A stretch of DNA of 57,050 nucleotides, from assembly GCA_018712865.1 (NCBI GenBank), contig DVGH01000035.1, forward strand, positions 1 to 57,050, written 5' to 3'. Position 1 is the stretch's first letter; each line of letters starts with the position of its first letter. This DNA comes from Scatavimonas merdipullorum (lineage in GTDB: Bacteria; Bacillota; Clostridia; Oscillospirales; Acutalibacteraceae). The notes beneath the pieces were generated by a model, which worked only from the letters and a program-made list of their open reading frames with translations, had not been told where the DNA came from and searched no databases. The position numbers and the translations under genes are program-made. This document shows, piece after piece, positions 15,624 to 24,475 of this stretch.

Positions 15624-18023
15624 TTAGTCCTCTGTAGGCGATAAATTCCAAATATTGCAGGCATAATCGCGGATTGCTCTGTCTGCGGCAAAAATACCCG
15701 ATTTTGCAATATTGATAAGCGACATGCTGTTCCATTTTTGCGCATCTTTATATACCTGCGACGCTTTTTTCTGCGCCATGGAATAATCCGCAAAATCTGC
15801 CAGCACCATATACGGGTCTGTATTAATTAAAGAATTAAAAACCGAGGTAAATCGCGTGGTGTTGATTTCGTCCACCGCTTTTTTAATTTCATAATTGTTA
15901 TGGTAATAAACGGAGGGGTGGTAGCCGGCCTTTTTCATGTTTTCGACCTCCGGCGTTGTCATGCCGAACAGGAACATGTTTTCCCTACCCACCGCGTCGT
16001 GAATTTCGACATTGGCGCCGTCAAGCGTGCCGACTGTAAGGGCGCCGTTAATCATAAACTTCATATTGCCCGTACCGGAGGCTTCCGTCCCAGCAAGGGA
16101 GATCTGCTCGCTGATCTCCGCCGCGGGCATAAGCTTTTCGGCTACCGTTACTCTGTAATCCTCCAAATATACGACAGACAGCTTTTGATTGACCGCAGGG
16201 TCGCTGTTGATTTTATTTCCCAGTGCAACAATGAACTGGATAATTTGCTTTGCAAAATAATAGCCCGGTGCGGCTTTCGCACCAAAAATATAGGCTTTGG
16301 GAACAAAATCTGCATTTGGGTTTTCACGGAGCCACTGGTAGGTGGAAAGAATATGCAGTGCGTTGAGCAGCTGCCGCTTATATTCATGCAAGCGCTTGAC
16401 CTGCACATCAAAAATAGAATCCGGATTGACGGTAATGCCATTATTGTCCTTTATATATTTTGCCATTTTTATTTTATTTTCACGCTTGATTTTTCCCAGC
16501 TGTTCCAGCACGCCTGCATCGTCTTTATAAGCCATAAGCTTTTCAAGCTGCTGCGCGTCGTTTACATATGCGTCCCCTATAAGCTCTGTAACCAGCTTTG
16601 CAAGGCCTGGGTTTGACTGGTTCAGCCAACGGCGGTGTGCAATGCCGTTTGTAACGTTTGTAAATTTCTGCGGCATGACCGTGTAAAAATCATGAAAAAC
16701 ATGTTCTTTTAAAATATTGCTGTGCAGTGCAGACACACCATTGACGCTGAAGCTCGCCATAACGGCCAAATTTGCCATACGCACAATGCCGTCGTTTAAA
16801 ATGGCCATCCTGCCCACCTTGTAGCCGTCAACACCCATATTATGCAGCTGCGCACAAAAACGCTTATTCAGCTCGTCTATAATCTGGTAAATTCTGGGCA
16901 GCTTCTGGCGGAACATATCTTCGCTCCAGCATTCCAGCGCTTCGCGCATGACCGTATGGTTTGTATATGCCACCGTGCGCGTTACAATATCCCACGCCTT
17001 GTCCCAGCTATAGCCGCATTCGTCAAGCATAATGCGCATAAGCTCAGGGATCGCCAGCACGGGATGTGTATCGTTAAGATGGATGGAAACCAGGTCAGGT
17101 AAATTGTCCAGCGAGCCGTTGTCACGCAAATGCCGCCTGATAATGTCCTGTATCGTTGCAGATACAAGGAAATACTGCTGGTTTAAGCGCAGGCTTTTTC
17201 CCTCTGTGTGATTGTCGCCGGGATAAAGAACCTTGGTGATTGTTTCCGCCATGGCGTTTTGCTCCATTGCCCGGATATATTCGCCGTCGTTAAACAGCTG
17301 CATATCAAAGTCCTCAGACTTTGCCGACCACAGGCGCAGGCGGCTGATCCCCTTGCCGTCTTTGCCGGAAACATACATGTCGTGCGGGATGGCCAGCACG
17401 CTGTTTGCGCCTGTAAGCTCCACGTTATGATAGCCGTCGCGCCAGCTTTCAGATATCTTTCCGTTAAAATACACCTTTACTGCCTTTTCCGGCTGGGAAT
17501 GCAGCCATACAGAACCGCCCGGCAGCCAGAAATCGGGCAGCTCTGTCTGCCAGCCGTCTATCAGCTTTTGGCTGAAAATCCCGTACTCATACCGCAGCGA
17601 ATACCCCATGGAGGGGTATGCCTGTGTGGCAAGCCCATCCAAAAAGCAGGCCGCCAGCCTGCCCAGACCGCCGTTTCCAAGCCCGGCGTCAGGTTCCTGC
17701 TCATATACATTTTCCAGTTTTATGCCAAATTTCGAAAGCGCACCGGCAACTGCCTGCTCCAAATTTAAGTTATACAGGTTGTTTTTCAGGGAACGCCCCA
17801 TCAGAAATTCCATACACAGATAATAAACCTTCTTTTTTCCCTGTTCCACAGACCGCTTTGCAAAATCTGCATATCCACGGCTGAGCAGATCGCGCACGAC
17901 CAGAGCGACCGCTTTGTAAAAGTGTTCGTCTGTAGCCTCACCGGGCGTCACGCCAAAATTGTGGGAAAGCTTGGATTCTATCTTTTCCCGCATCTGCTCC
18001 ACCGTAAAATTGTAGTTTACCAT
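15624..18023 (-). CDS. glgP: Glycogen/alpha-glucan phosphorylase
   Basis: A 799-residue GT35 phosphorylase that releases glucose 1-phosphate from alpha-1,4-glucan. The pyridoxal-phosphate lysine lies in EASGTGNMKFMINGALT (near residue 655). Other family blocks are YYLCMEFLMGRSL, GNGGLGRLAACFLD, HLNDTHPVLAIPELMR and VKRLHEYKRQLLN. Length is full. The ATG at 18023 follows an AGGAGG-type site. It heads a four-gene operon with GH13, pyridoxamine kinase and an acyltransferase under the promoter at 18119-18147. Confidence 0.98.
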   Translation of the reverse strand: MVNYNFTVEQMREKIESKLSHNFGVTPGEATDEHFYKAVALVVRDLLSRGYADFAKRSVEQGKKKVYYLCMEFLMGRSLKNNLYNLNLEQAVAGALSKFGIKLENVYEQEPDAGLGNGGLGRLAACFLDGLATQAYPSMGYSLRYEYGIFSQKLIDGWQTELPDFWLPGGSVWLHSQPEKAVKVYFNGKISESWRDGYHNVELTGANSVLAIPHDMYVSGKDGKGISRLRLWSAKSEDFDMQLFNDGEYIRAMEQNAMAETITKVLYPGDNHTEGKSLRLNQQYFLVSATIQDIIRRHLRDNGSLDNLPDLVSIHLNDTHPVLAIPELMRIMLDECGYSWDKAWDIVTRTVAYTNHTVMREALECWSEDMFRQKLPRIYQIIDELNKRFCAQLHNMGVDGYKVGRMAILNDGIVRMANLAVMASFSVNGVSALHSNILKEHVFHDFYTVMPQKFTNVTNGIAHRRWLNQSNPGLAKLVTELIGDAYVNDAQQLEKLMAYKDDAGVLEQLGKIKRENKIKMAKYIKDNNGITVNPDSIFDVQVKRLHEYKRQLLNALHILSTYQWLRENPNADFVPKAYIFGAKAAPGYYFAKQIIQFIVALGNKINSDPAVNQKLSVVYLEDYRVTVAEKLMPAAEISEQISLAGTEASGTGNMKFMINGALTVGTLDGANVEIHDAVGRENMFLFGMTTPEVENMKKAGYHPSVYYHNNYEIKKAVDEINTTRFTSVFNSLINTDPYMVLADFADYSMAQKKASQVYKDAQKWNSMSLINIAKSGIFAADRAIRDYACNIWNLSPTED

Positions 18024-18118
18024 AAAAATACCTCTTCCTCCTGAAACTTTTTCAGAAAAATATGGAAATCACAACATGCCGCCGGCTTTTCTTCCGTTTT
18101 TAGCCGGACGATTTGTTT

Positions 18119-18147
18119 ATTATACTATAAAAAACGCACCTTTTCAA
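18119..18147 (-). promoter_or_regulatory. Sigma-A promoter of the glgP operon
   Basis: On the minus strand TTGAAA (18142-18147), 17 bp and TATAAT (18119-18124). The transcript would have a leader of about 90 nt. This 340-bp divergent region (18024-18363) otherwise contains only the zapA promoter. Confidence 0.8.
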
Positions 18148-18268
18148 TAAAAATGTGGCTTTTTGCAGCAACTTTCCACAGCCTGACAAAAGCGTTTTTC
18201 TCTTCCGCATTTTAACCTTACCTTTAAAGCAGAAAATATAAATTCATATAAAAATTTAACAAAATCCC

Positions 18269-18297
18269 TTTAAACTTCCGTATATATATATTATAAT
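18269..18297 (+). promoter_or_regulatory. Sigma-A promoter of the zapA operon
   Basis: TTTAAA (18269-18274), 17 bp and TATAAT (18292-18297), about 60 bp upstream of the zapA ATG. Confidence 0.7.
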
Positions 18298-18363
18298 AAC
18301 ACTGTATATACAGGTCTTACCGATTTGCAGACTGCGTGCAACAGACAAGAAAGGGTGGAAACA

Positions 18364-18960
18364 ATGGGTGAAAAAAATAAGATTAAATTTAAGATCAACG
18401 GCTCTGAATTTTTGATCAGTGCGGAAGAAGATAAAGAATATATTGTTAAAATCAGCAAAATGGTGGACAAAAGAATTCAGTCGCTTGCAAACGAAAGCGC
18501 CAATCTTTCAACCTCTATGGCAACGGTTCTGGCTGCGCTGAATTATTGCGACGAACTGGAAAAGCAGAAAAAAATAACGGCTGAACTGCTAAGAAAAAAC
18601 GATGCGCTCGAAGCCGCCGCCCAAAAGGCAAAGGACGACCTGCAAAGCTTTTCTGTGGAAAACGAACAGCTAAAGGAAGAAAAGAAAGGTCTGCACGCCC
18701 GCATTGAATCGCTTAAGGCGCAGCTGCAGCAGACAAAGCAGCGGCCGCAGCATCCCGCACAGGGGCATGAAAAGCCTTCTTATCAAAAAAACACAGGCAC
18801 CCAGGCCGCTCCAAAAGAAACACCGGCACAGCGTGCCGGCCAAAACCCGCCAAAGATCAATTATCAGGAAAACGATAAAATCAGCGAGCAGTACCGCAGG
18901 GAGGAGTTTTCAGACCCCGCCACAGAGGATGAAATGCTCAGCTTTTTTGACAACAGATGA
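18364..18960 (+). CDS. zapA: Cell division protein ZapA with long C-terminal extension
   Basis: A 198-residue protein. Residues 1-95 match ZapA, the FtsZ-ring stabiliser: KIKFKINGSEFLISAEED, YIVKISKMVDKRI and a coiled coil continuing through EKQKKITAELLRKNDALE. Typical ZapA is 85-110 residues; here the coil runs on to about residue 125. A Pro/Gln/Lys-rich disordered linker follows, then a short acidic end DEMLSFFDNR that may be a binding motif. The ATG at 18364 has AAGGGTGG upstream. The stop overlaps the U32 gene start, a conserved Firmicutes pairing. Confidence 0.88.
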   Translation: MGEKNKIKFKINGSEFLISAEEDKEYIVKISKMVDKRIQSLANESANLSTSMATVLAALNYCDELEKQKKITAELLRKNDALEAAAQKAKDDLQSFSVENEQLKEEKKGLHARIESLKAQLQQTKQRPQHPAQGHEKPSYQKNTGTQAAPKETPAQRAGQNPPKINYQENDKISEQYRREEFSDPATEDEMLSFFDNR

Positions 18961-21035
18961 TGGATGTGCTCCATACAAGCCCGGAGGTACTGGCTCCGGC
19001 CGGCTCTTTTGAGGCTGCCGTTGCAGCTGTGCGCGCAGGCGCCGACGCCGTTTACCTTGGCGCAAAAAGCCTGAGTGCGCGGGCCTTTGCCCAAAACTTC
19101 TCTTTTCAGGAGCTTTCAGATATTGTCTTTTACTGCCATGCCCATGGCGTCAGGGTATACCTTACGGTCAATACGCTGTTGACCGACAGCGATTTCCCCT
19201 GCGCCATACAGACGATCCAACAGGCCTGTGTGCTGCCGGTCGACGCGCTGATCGTGCAGGACATGGGCCTTGTGCGGATGATAAGGAAAATTTGCCCTTC
19301 TATGCCGCTACACGCTTCTACACAGATGTCTGTCCATACCCCTGGCGGGGCAAAGCTGCTGTATGAAATGGGATTTAAGCGCGTGGTCCTTGCAAGGGAG
19401 CTGTCTGCGCAGGAGATTGAACAAATTGCAAAAAGCTGCCCGATTGAGCTGGAAGTTTTCATACACGGCGCTTTATGCATGAGCGTTTCCGGCCAATGCT
19501 ATTTAAGCGCCATGCTTGGCGGCAGAAGCGGAAACCGCGGCCGCTGCGCCCAGCCCTGTCGACTGCCTTTTTATGTAAAGGGCGGTACGGGCCACGACTT
19601 GAGTTTGAAGGATCTTTCCCTTCTTTCGCACCTGCGCGCGCTTGCCCGGCTGGGCGTATGCAGCTTTAAAATCGAAGGGCGCATGAAGCGCCCGGAATAT
19701 GTATACAGCGCGGTCAGCGCAGCGCAAAATGCTTTGCGCTGCGGCAAAACAACGCCGGAAGAGCGCAAGCGCCTGCAAAATGTATTTTCCCGCTCGGGCT
19801 TTACCGATGGGTATTATACAGGGCAGCGCACACCGGCCATGTTTGGCATACGTTCTAAAAGCGACGTAACGGCGGCCACAGAAAAGCTTTTGTCCGATAT
19901 TCGCGCACAATATAAGGACGAGGTACAAAAAATACCTGTCTGTTTCCAGCTGTCTATCCAGCCGGATAAGGAAGCACTTCTTACCGTATCTGACCATGCA
20001 GGGCACACCGCTGTTGTAAAAGGGGAAGCCCCGCAACAGGCGCGCCGTTTGCCTTTGCGCCCGGATATATGCACGGCGCAGCTTAAGAAAACCGGCGGTA
20101 CGCCTTTTTTCTGTGCGGAGGTATCCTGTAAGATCGGACAGGGGCTGTCTATGCCTGCGGCTGCGCTAAACCGCATGCGCAGGCTGGCGCTTGACAAGCT
20201 TTTGCAGGAAAGGGCAAAGCGCACGGCCGTGCCCTGCGCTTGTGTGCAGTACAAAACACAAGCGCCGCATACTGCTTCTGCTGCCCCCGCAGTTCGCGCG
20301 CGCTTTGCAGATACGGATATACCAGATTGTTTTCGGGCGTGCCAGTGGATTTACGTACCGTTATTTTCCCCGCCCGACCAGTTGCGCCGCCTGATTGAAA
20401 ACGGCTTTCCCATTGCGGTGGAAATCCCACGCGGGATGTTTGGAAGCGAAGCGCAGGTCGAAAAACAGCTAAAGCTTGCCCGCGACTGCGGCATTACGCA
20501 TGCGCTGGTAAATAACGTGGGAGCAATGCATTTAGCGGCCCAGCAGGGGTTTGCCTTGCACGGCGGATTTGGGCTGAATCTTATGAACACACAGGCTCTT
20601 GACTGGGCACAGGAGGCAGGCCTTTGCGACACGGAGCTTTCGTTTGAACTGACCGCCGGGCAGATTGGCGCGTTGGGCGGCAAAATCAAACGCGGCATAC
20701 TGGCCTACGGGCTCCTTCCCCTTATGCTTACGCGCAACTGCCCGCAGAAAAACGCGCGTATTTCCTGTAAAGCATGCGGCAAAACAAGCTGTTTGACAGA
20801 CAGAAAAAAGCAACGGTTCCCAATACAATGCGCGCATACGTGTACAGAAATCCTAAACAGCGTTCCGCTGTATCTGTTTGACTGTCTGGACCGTTTTTCC
20901 GGCATAGACTTTGTCGTTTTGCGGTTTTCTGTTGAAAACCATGTGGAAAAAGAGGAAAGTTTTTACGCCTTTCAAAAGAAAAAACGCCTTGATAAAGCCA
21001 TTACACGCGGACTTTATTTCAGAGGTGTCCAATAA
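18957..21035 (+). CDS. U32 family peptidase, RlhA-like with DUF3656 domain
   Basis: A 692-residue U32-family protein. Members with the extra DUF3656 domain include E. coli RlhA, which hydroxylates C2501 of 23S rRNA, so an RNA-modifying role is more likely than proteolysis. N-terminal APAGSFEAAVAAVRAGADAVYLG and the signature EVFIHGALCMSVSGQCYLS (near residues 165-185) are clear, with further cysteines in RCAQPCRLPF. A cysteine-rich end (CKACGKTSC) may bind an iron-sulfur cluster with these. Two adjacent ATGs are possible starts; the first overlaps the zapA stop. Confidence 0.9.
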   Translation: MMDVLHTSPEVLAPAGSFEAAVAAVRAGADAVYLGAKSLSARAFAQNFSFQELSDIVFYCHAHGVRVYLTVNTLLTDSDFPCAIQTIQQACVLPVDALIVQDMGLVRMIRKICPSMPLHASTQMSVHTPGGAKLLYEMGFKRVVLARELSAQEIEQIAKSCPIELEVFIHGALCMSVSGQCYLSAMLGGRSGNRGRCAQPCRLPFYVKGGTGHDLSLKDLSLLSHLRALARLGVCSFKIEGRMKRPEYVYSAVSAAQNALRCGKTTPEERKRLQNVFSRSGFTDGYYTGQRTPAMFGIRSKSDVTAATEKLLSDIRAQYKDEVQKIPVCFQLSIQPDKEALLTVSDHAGHTAVVKGEAPQQARRLPLRPDICTAQLKKTGGTPFFCAEVSCKIGQGLSMPAAALNRMRRLALDKLLQERAKRTAVPCACVQYKTQAPHTASAAPAVRARFADTDIPDCFRACQWIYVPLFSPPDQLRRLIENGFPIAVEIPRGMFGSEAQVEKQLKLARDCGITHALVNNVGAMHLAAQQGFALHGGFGLNLMNTQALDWAQEAGLCDTELSFELTAGQIGALGGKIKRGILAYGLLPLMLTRNCPQKNARISCKACGKTSCLTDRKKQRFPIQCAHTCTEILNSVPLYLFDCLDRFSGIDFVVLRFSVENHVEKEESFYAFQKKKRLDKAITRGLYFRGVQ

Positions 21036-21067
21036 ACCGTAATCATTTTATTATAAAGAGGTCTATT

Positions 21068-21514
21068 ATGAAAGAAACCGTTCAATTTTTAAAGCTGAAA
21101 GAAAGCGCCGTTTTGCCCAAAAGGGCAACGCCGGGCGCGGCAGGCCTGGATTTATACGCCTGTATAGAACAGCCTGTCACACTTTGTCCGCAGGAACTTG
21201 TGACCATCCCAACCGGCATTGCCATGGCTTTGCCGCACAGCGGCCTTGGCGCCTTTCTGTTTGCAAGAAGCGGCCTTGGCGTAAAGCACGGCATTTGCCT
21301 GTCAAACGGTGTTGGCGTAATTGACAGCGACTACCGCGGAGAAATCTGCGTAGGTCTTTGCAACGTTGGGAATGCGCCTTATACCATCGTTCCGCAGGAA
21401 CGGATTGCACAAATGGTAATTTTACCCGTTTGCATCCCGGTTATAGAGCAGGTTGCCCGTTTGGATCAGACACAGCGCGGCAGCGGAGGGTTTGGTTCGA
21501 CCGGAAAGGTATAA
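21068..21514 (+). CDS. dut: dUTP diphosphatase
   Basis: A 148-residue trimeric dUTPase converting dUTP to dUMP. The five motifs are visible in order: TPGAAGLDLYA, ARSGLGVKHGI, NGVGVIDSDYRGE, PQERIAQMV and the C-terminal flexible RGSGGFGSTG. It starts 32 bp after the U32 gene and probably belongs to the zapA transcript. Confidence 0.97.
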   Translation: MKETVQFLKLKESAVLPKRATPGAAGLDLYACIEQPVTLCPQELVTIPTGIAMALPHSGLGAFLFARSGLGVKHGICLSNGVGVIDSDYRGEICVGLCNVGNAPYTIVPQERIAQMVILPVCIPVIEQVARLDQTQRGSGGFGSTGKV

Positions 21515-21566
21515 TTTTATTTTGCTTGCTTTGCATACAACTTTATAATTGTCTATAAAATGTATC

Positions 21567-21578
21567 CTTGCATGCAAG
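21567..21578. other. 12-bp perfect palindrome downstream of dut
   Basis: CTTGCATGCAAG lies in the AT-rich gap between dut and the MinD-like gene, about 110 bp before the promoter at 21686. It could be a protein-binding site or chance; no second copy is seen near. Confidence 0.25.
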
Positions 21579-21685
21579 TGAATAACTGTTTGAATTATAC
21601 AATTTTATGAAAAGAAATCAGATTTTAGGTTATTATTACTATGAATTGTGACAAAAATTTGGCTAAAACATGGTCTTAAAACACT

Positions 21686-21714
21686 TTGACCTTTTGGTAA
21701 ATTTATGGTAATAT
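21686..21714 (+). promoter_or_regulatory. Sigma-A promoter of the minD-mgsA-hisS-aspS genes
   Basis: TTGACC (21686-21691), 17 bp and TAATAT (21709-21714), about 55 bp upstream of the MinD-like gene. Confidence 0.7.
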
Positions 21715-21776
21715 AAACATTGGACAGAGTTTTTACATGAAAAGCTCTTTTCGCTGTCTGGAAGAAAGGTCACACT

Positions 21777-22514
21777 ATGAGTAAAATTTTGGTTGTAACA
21801 TCGGGAAAAGGCGGAACCGGCAAATCCACAATTGCCGTAAGCCTTGGCAACGCTCTTGTAAAGCGGAACAAAAAGGTGCTTTTGATCGACTGTGACAGCG
21901 GCATGCGCGGGCTTGATATCATGCTGGGGATAAGCAAAAGCTTGGTTTTTGACATTGCAGACGCAATCAGCGGCAACTGCCAGCCGGAGCATATCATTTA
22001 CCCGTGCCCTTATTCAGACGGTTTGTTCCTGATTCCCGCGCCGCAAAACGCGCAGGACGAACTCAGCGGCAGCGTCTTTACCCAGTTTGTAAGCAGGCTG
22101 GAAAACGCATATGATTATATTATTATAGATTCCCCCGCCGGCGTTGGAAAAGGCTTTGAAACAGCCGTTGCACCCGCACAGCTTTGTCTGGTGGTTGCCA
22201 ATGCCGAGCCTACAAGTGTACGCGGCTGCGCCAACGTAAAAAAGCGCCTGTCAGAGCTGGGCAAGCAAAATGTGCGTCTGGTCATCAACCGCTTTTCCAG
22301 GACGGGGTTTAAAGAACTGGGCGTTTATGAAGATCTGGATGCCGTTATTGATCAGACGGGCATTCAGTTGATTGGCATTGTAACAGAAAACCGCCAGGTC
22401 GTATACGCTATACAGAAGGGGTTGTCTTATACCGGCAGATGCACGGCGCTTAAGGCTGTGGACAACCTGGCTGCACGCATAGACGGCGAAGCCCGGCCGC
22501 TTGCCGTATATTGA
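21777..22514 (+). CDS. MinD-like P-loop ATPase
   Basis: A 245-residue ParA/MinD-family ATPase. The deviant Walker A motif is GKGGTGKST (residues 10-18) with the signature lysine; LLIDCDSGMRGLD and YIIIDSPAGVG follow, all typical of MinD. MinD normally ends in a basic amphipathic helix that binds membrane; here the end, ARIDGEARPLAVY, has no such helix. No minC or minE is beside it. It may position something other than the Z-ring, or its membrane anchor may be elsewhere. An AAGG-type site precedes the ATG, and mgsA begins 70 bp downstream. Confidence 0.85.
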   Translation: MSKILVVTSGKGGTGKSTIAVSLGNALVKRNKKVLLIDCDSGMRGLDIMLGISKSLVFDIADAISGNCQPEHIIYPCPYSDGLFLIPAPQNAQDELSGSVFTQFVSRLENAYDYIIIDSPAGVGKGFETAVAPAQLCLVVANAEPTSVRGCANVKKRLSELGKQNVRLVINRFSRTGFKELGVYEDLDAVIDQTGIQLIGIVTENRQVVYAIQKGLSYTGRCTALKAVDNLAARIDGEARPLAVY

Positions 22515-22584
22515 AAGCCAGTAAAAATAGCAGGTGTCTGTTTTTTGTTATGGAATATCTAATATTAATTAGGAGGGCTTGTGT

Positions 22585-22983
22585 ATGAATATCGCATTAA
22601 TCGCGCACGATGAAAAAAAAGAGTTGATGGTACAGTTCTGCATTGCATACTGCAGCATTTTAAGCCGGCACAGCTTATGTGCGACGGGTACGACAGGCAA
22701 GATGGTTTCTGAATCTACCGGCCTTGAGATCCAAAAATTCTTAAGCGGCTCCCAGGGCGGCGACCAGCAGATTGCGGCGCGCATTGCCTGCAACGAGGTT
22801 GACATGCTTTTATTCTTCCGCGACCCGCTCAACCCAAAGCCGCATGAACCCAACGACATCAATTTGCTGCGCCTGTGCGACATGCACAACATCCCTGTTG
22901 CGACCAATATTGCAACGGCCGAGGTTTTGATCCACGGCCTGGAGCGCGGCGATCTGGACTGGAGGAATATTGTAAAGCTTTAA
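22585..22983 (+). CDS. mgsA: Methylglyoxal synthase
   Basis: A 132-residue cytosolic enzyme turning dihydroxyacetone phosphate into methylglyoxal and phosphate, a bypass of lower glycolysis when phosphate is limiting. Motifs are ALIAHDEKK, ATGTTGKMV, LSGSQGGDQQIAARI with the catalytic aspartate, and FFRDPLNPKPHEPN. The ATG at 22585 has AGGAGG at 22571-22576, which decides the start. It is cotranscribed with the MinD-like gene in all likelihood. Confidence 0.96.
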   Translation: MNIALIAHDEKKELMVQFCIAYCSILSRHSLCATGTTGKMVSESTGLEIQKFLSGSQGGDQQIAARIACNEVDMLLFFRDPLNPKPHEPNDINLLRLCDMHNIPVATNIATAEVLIHGLERGDLDWRNIVKL

Positions 22984-23016
22984 CAGCCGGCGTTCAATTG
23001 GATTGTCAAAAAACGT

Positions 23017-23042
23017 GGGGGCAAAGCGTGCGCTTTGCCCCC
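23017..23042 (+). other. GC-rich hairpin between mgsA and hisS
   Basis: GGGGGCAAAG pairs with CTTTGCCCCC around a CGTGCG loop. No U-tract follows, so it is more likely an mRNA 3'-end stabiliser or a weak attenuator than a full terminator. Confidence 0.5.
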
Positions 23043-23104
23043 GTAAAAATCTATAAAGGCAGGTTTTGACCGTACCTGCTTACAAAAGCAGAGGGGTTTG
23101 GTAT

Positions 23105-24415
23105 ATGGCATTGATTACAAAGAAAGTATATGGAACCGAGGACGTTTTGCCCCGGGACAGCTATAAATGGCAGTTTATGGAAGATGTCATGCGTAAGGAA
23201 GCGCTTTCCTACGGCTTTAAGGAAATCCGCACGCCTGTTTTTGAGCATACAGAGCTTTTTCAGCGCGGGGTGGGCGACACCACAGACGTTGTACAAAAAG
23301 AAATGTATACCTTTGAAACAAAAGGCGGCGATTCCGTTACCCTGCGCCCCGAAGGCACCGCGGGTGCGGCAAGAGCCTTTTTGGAGCACGCGCTTTATAA
23401 CGACGGGCTTCCTGTAAAGGCCAGCTACTTTGTTTCCTGCTACCGCTATGAAAAAAAGCAGGCAAACCGCTACCGTGAATTCCACCAGTTTGGCCTGGAG
23501 GTGTACGGCACCGCGGCCCCAACCGCGGACGCGGAGCTGATTACCGCTGCGCAGTCTATTTTTGACCGCCTGCATGTTACAAACCTGCAGCTGGAGCTAA
23601 ACTCCATAGGCTGCCCCGAATGCCGACCGAACTATTACGCCGCGCTGACGGAGTATTTTTCGCAGTATAAAGACCAGCTTTGCGAAACCTGTCTTTCCAG
23701 GCTTTCACGCAACCCCATGCGCATATTGGACTGCAAAAGCCCGGTCTGTTCCAAAATTGCACAGGGTGCGCCGGTTGTGCTGGATTATATCTGCGACGAC
23801 TGCCGCAGCCATTTTGAAAGCGTGCAAAAATACCTTGACGGCGCGGGGGTTGCCTATACGGTAAACCCCAGAATCGTGCGCGGGCTTGATTACTATACAA
23901 GGACTGTTTTTGAATTTGTGACGGACGCGCTTGGCGCGCAGGGTACCGTTTGCGGAGGGGGACGCTACGACGGGTTGATCGAACAGCTTGGCGGCCAGCA
24001 CCTTCCCTCTTTGGGCTTTGCACTGGGTATGGAGCGGTTGCTCAGCCTGATGGAAGCGCTGGGCATAGAGATTCCTCCGGCCCCCGTTTGCGACCTTTAT
24101 ATTGCCACGCTGGGTGAAGCCGCCCAAATGAAGGCGTTTTCCCTGATTGAGCAGGTGCGCCGCTCCTCTTTGATCGCTGAGGGCGATATTGTCGGGAGAA
24201 GCCTGCGCGCACAGATGAAATACGCAGATAAAATCGGCGCGAAATTCAGTATGGTTTTGGGCGACAACGAAATGGCGCAAAACTGCGCCGTTTTAAAAAA
24301 TATGCAAACTGGCCAGCAGACGCAGGTTCCGCTGGACGACACATTTTTTGAAAAGTTTTTCGCCGTTTATCTGGATGCAGACAGCAAAGCGCTTATGGAA
24401 CAGCTGCAAACCTGA
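23105..24415 (+). CDS. hisS: Histidyl-tRNA synthetase
   Basis: A 436-residue class II synthetase charging tRNA-His. Class II motif 2 appears around SCYRYEKKQANRYREFHQFG, the histidine-specific motif as RGLDYYTRTVFE, and motif 3 around LPSLGFALGMERL. The anticodon-binding domain forms the last 100 residues. A zinc-like CPEC...CETC and CDDC arrangement is present near residues 180-235. The ATG at 23105 was chosen over an in-frame upstream codon because the protein then starts at the usual MALITKKVYGTEDV. No T-box is present. Confidence 0.97.
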   Translation: MALITKKVYGTEDVLPRDSYKWQFMEDVMRKEALSYGFKEIRTPVFEHTELFQRGVGDTTDVVQKEMYTFETKGGDSVTLRPEGTAGAARAFLEHALYNDGLPVKASYFVSCYRYEKKQANRYREFHQFGLEVYGTAAPTADAELITAAQSIFDRLHVTNLQLELNSIGCPECRPNYYAALTEYFSQYKDQLCETCLSRLSRNPMRILDCKSPVCSKIAQGAPVVLDYICDDCRSHFESVQKYLDGAGVAYTVNPRIVRGLDYYTRTVFEFVTDALGAQGTVCGGGRYDGLIEQLGGQHLPSLGFALGMERLLSLMEALGIEIPPAPVCDLYIATLGEAAQMKAFSLIEQVRRSSLIAEGDIVGRSLRAQMKYADKIGAKFSMVLGDNEMAQNCAVLKNMQTGQQTQVPLDDTFFEKFFAVYLDADSKALMEQLQT

Positions 24416-24475
24416 CAGGCCATTGTAAAACGGCGAACGGAAAACAGGAATTTACACAAGCAAAGGAACGATTAT

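Noticed and set aside
22984..23104. T-box leader for hisS
   Set aside because: Only 121 bp separate mgsA and hisS; the hairpin there does not have a T-box specifier loop or TGG bulge that I can find.
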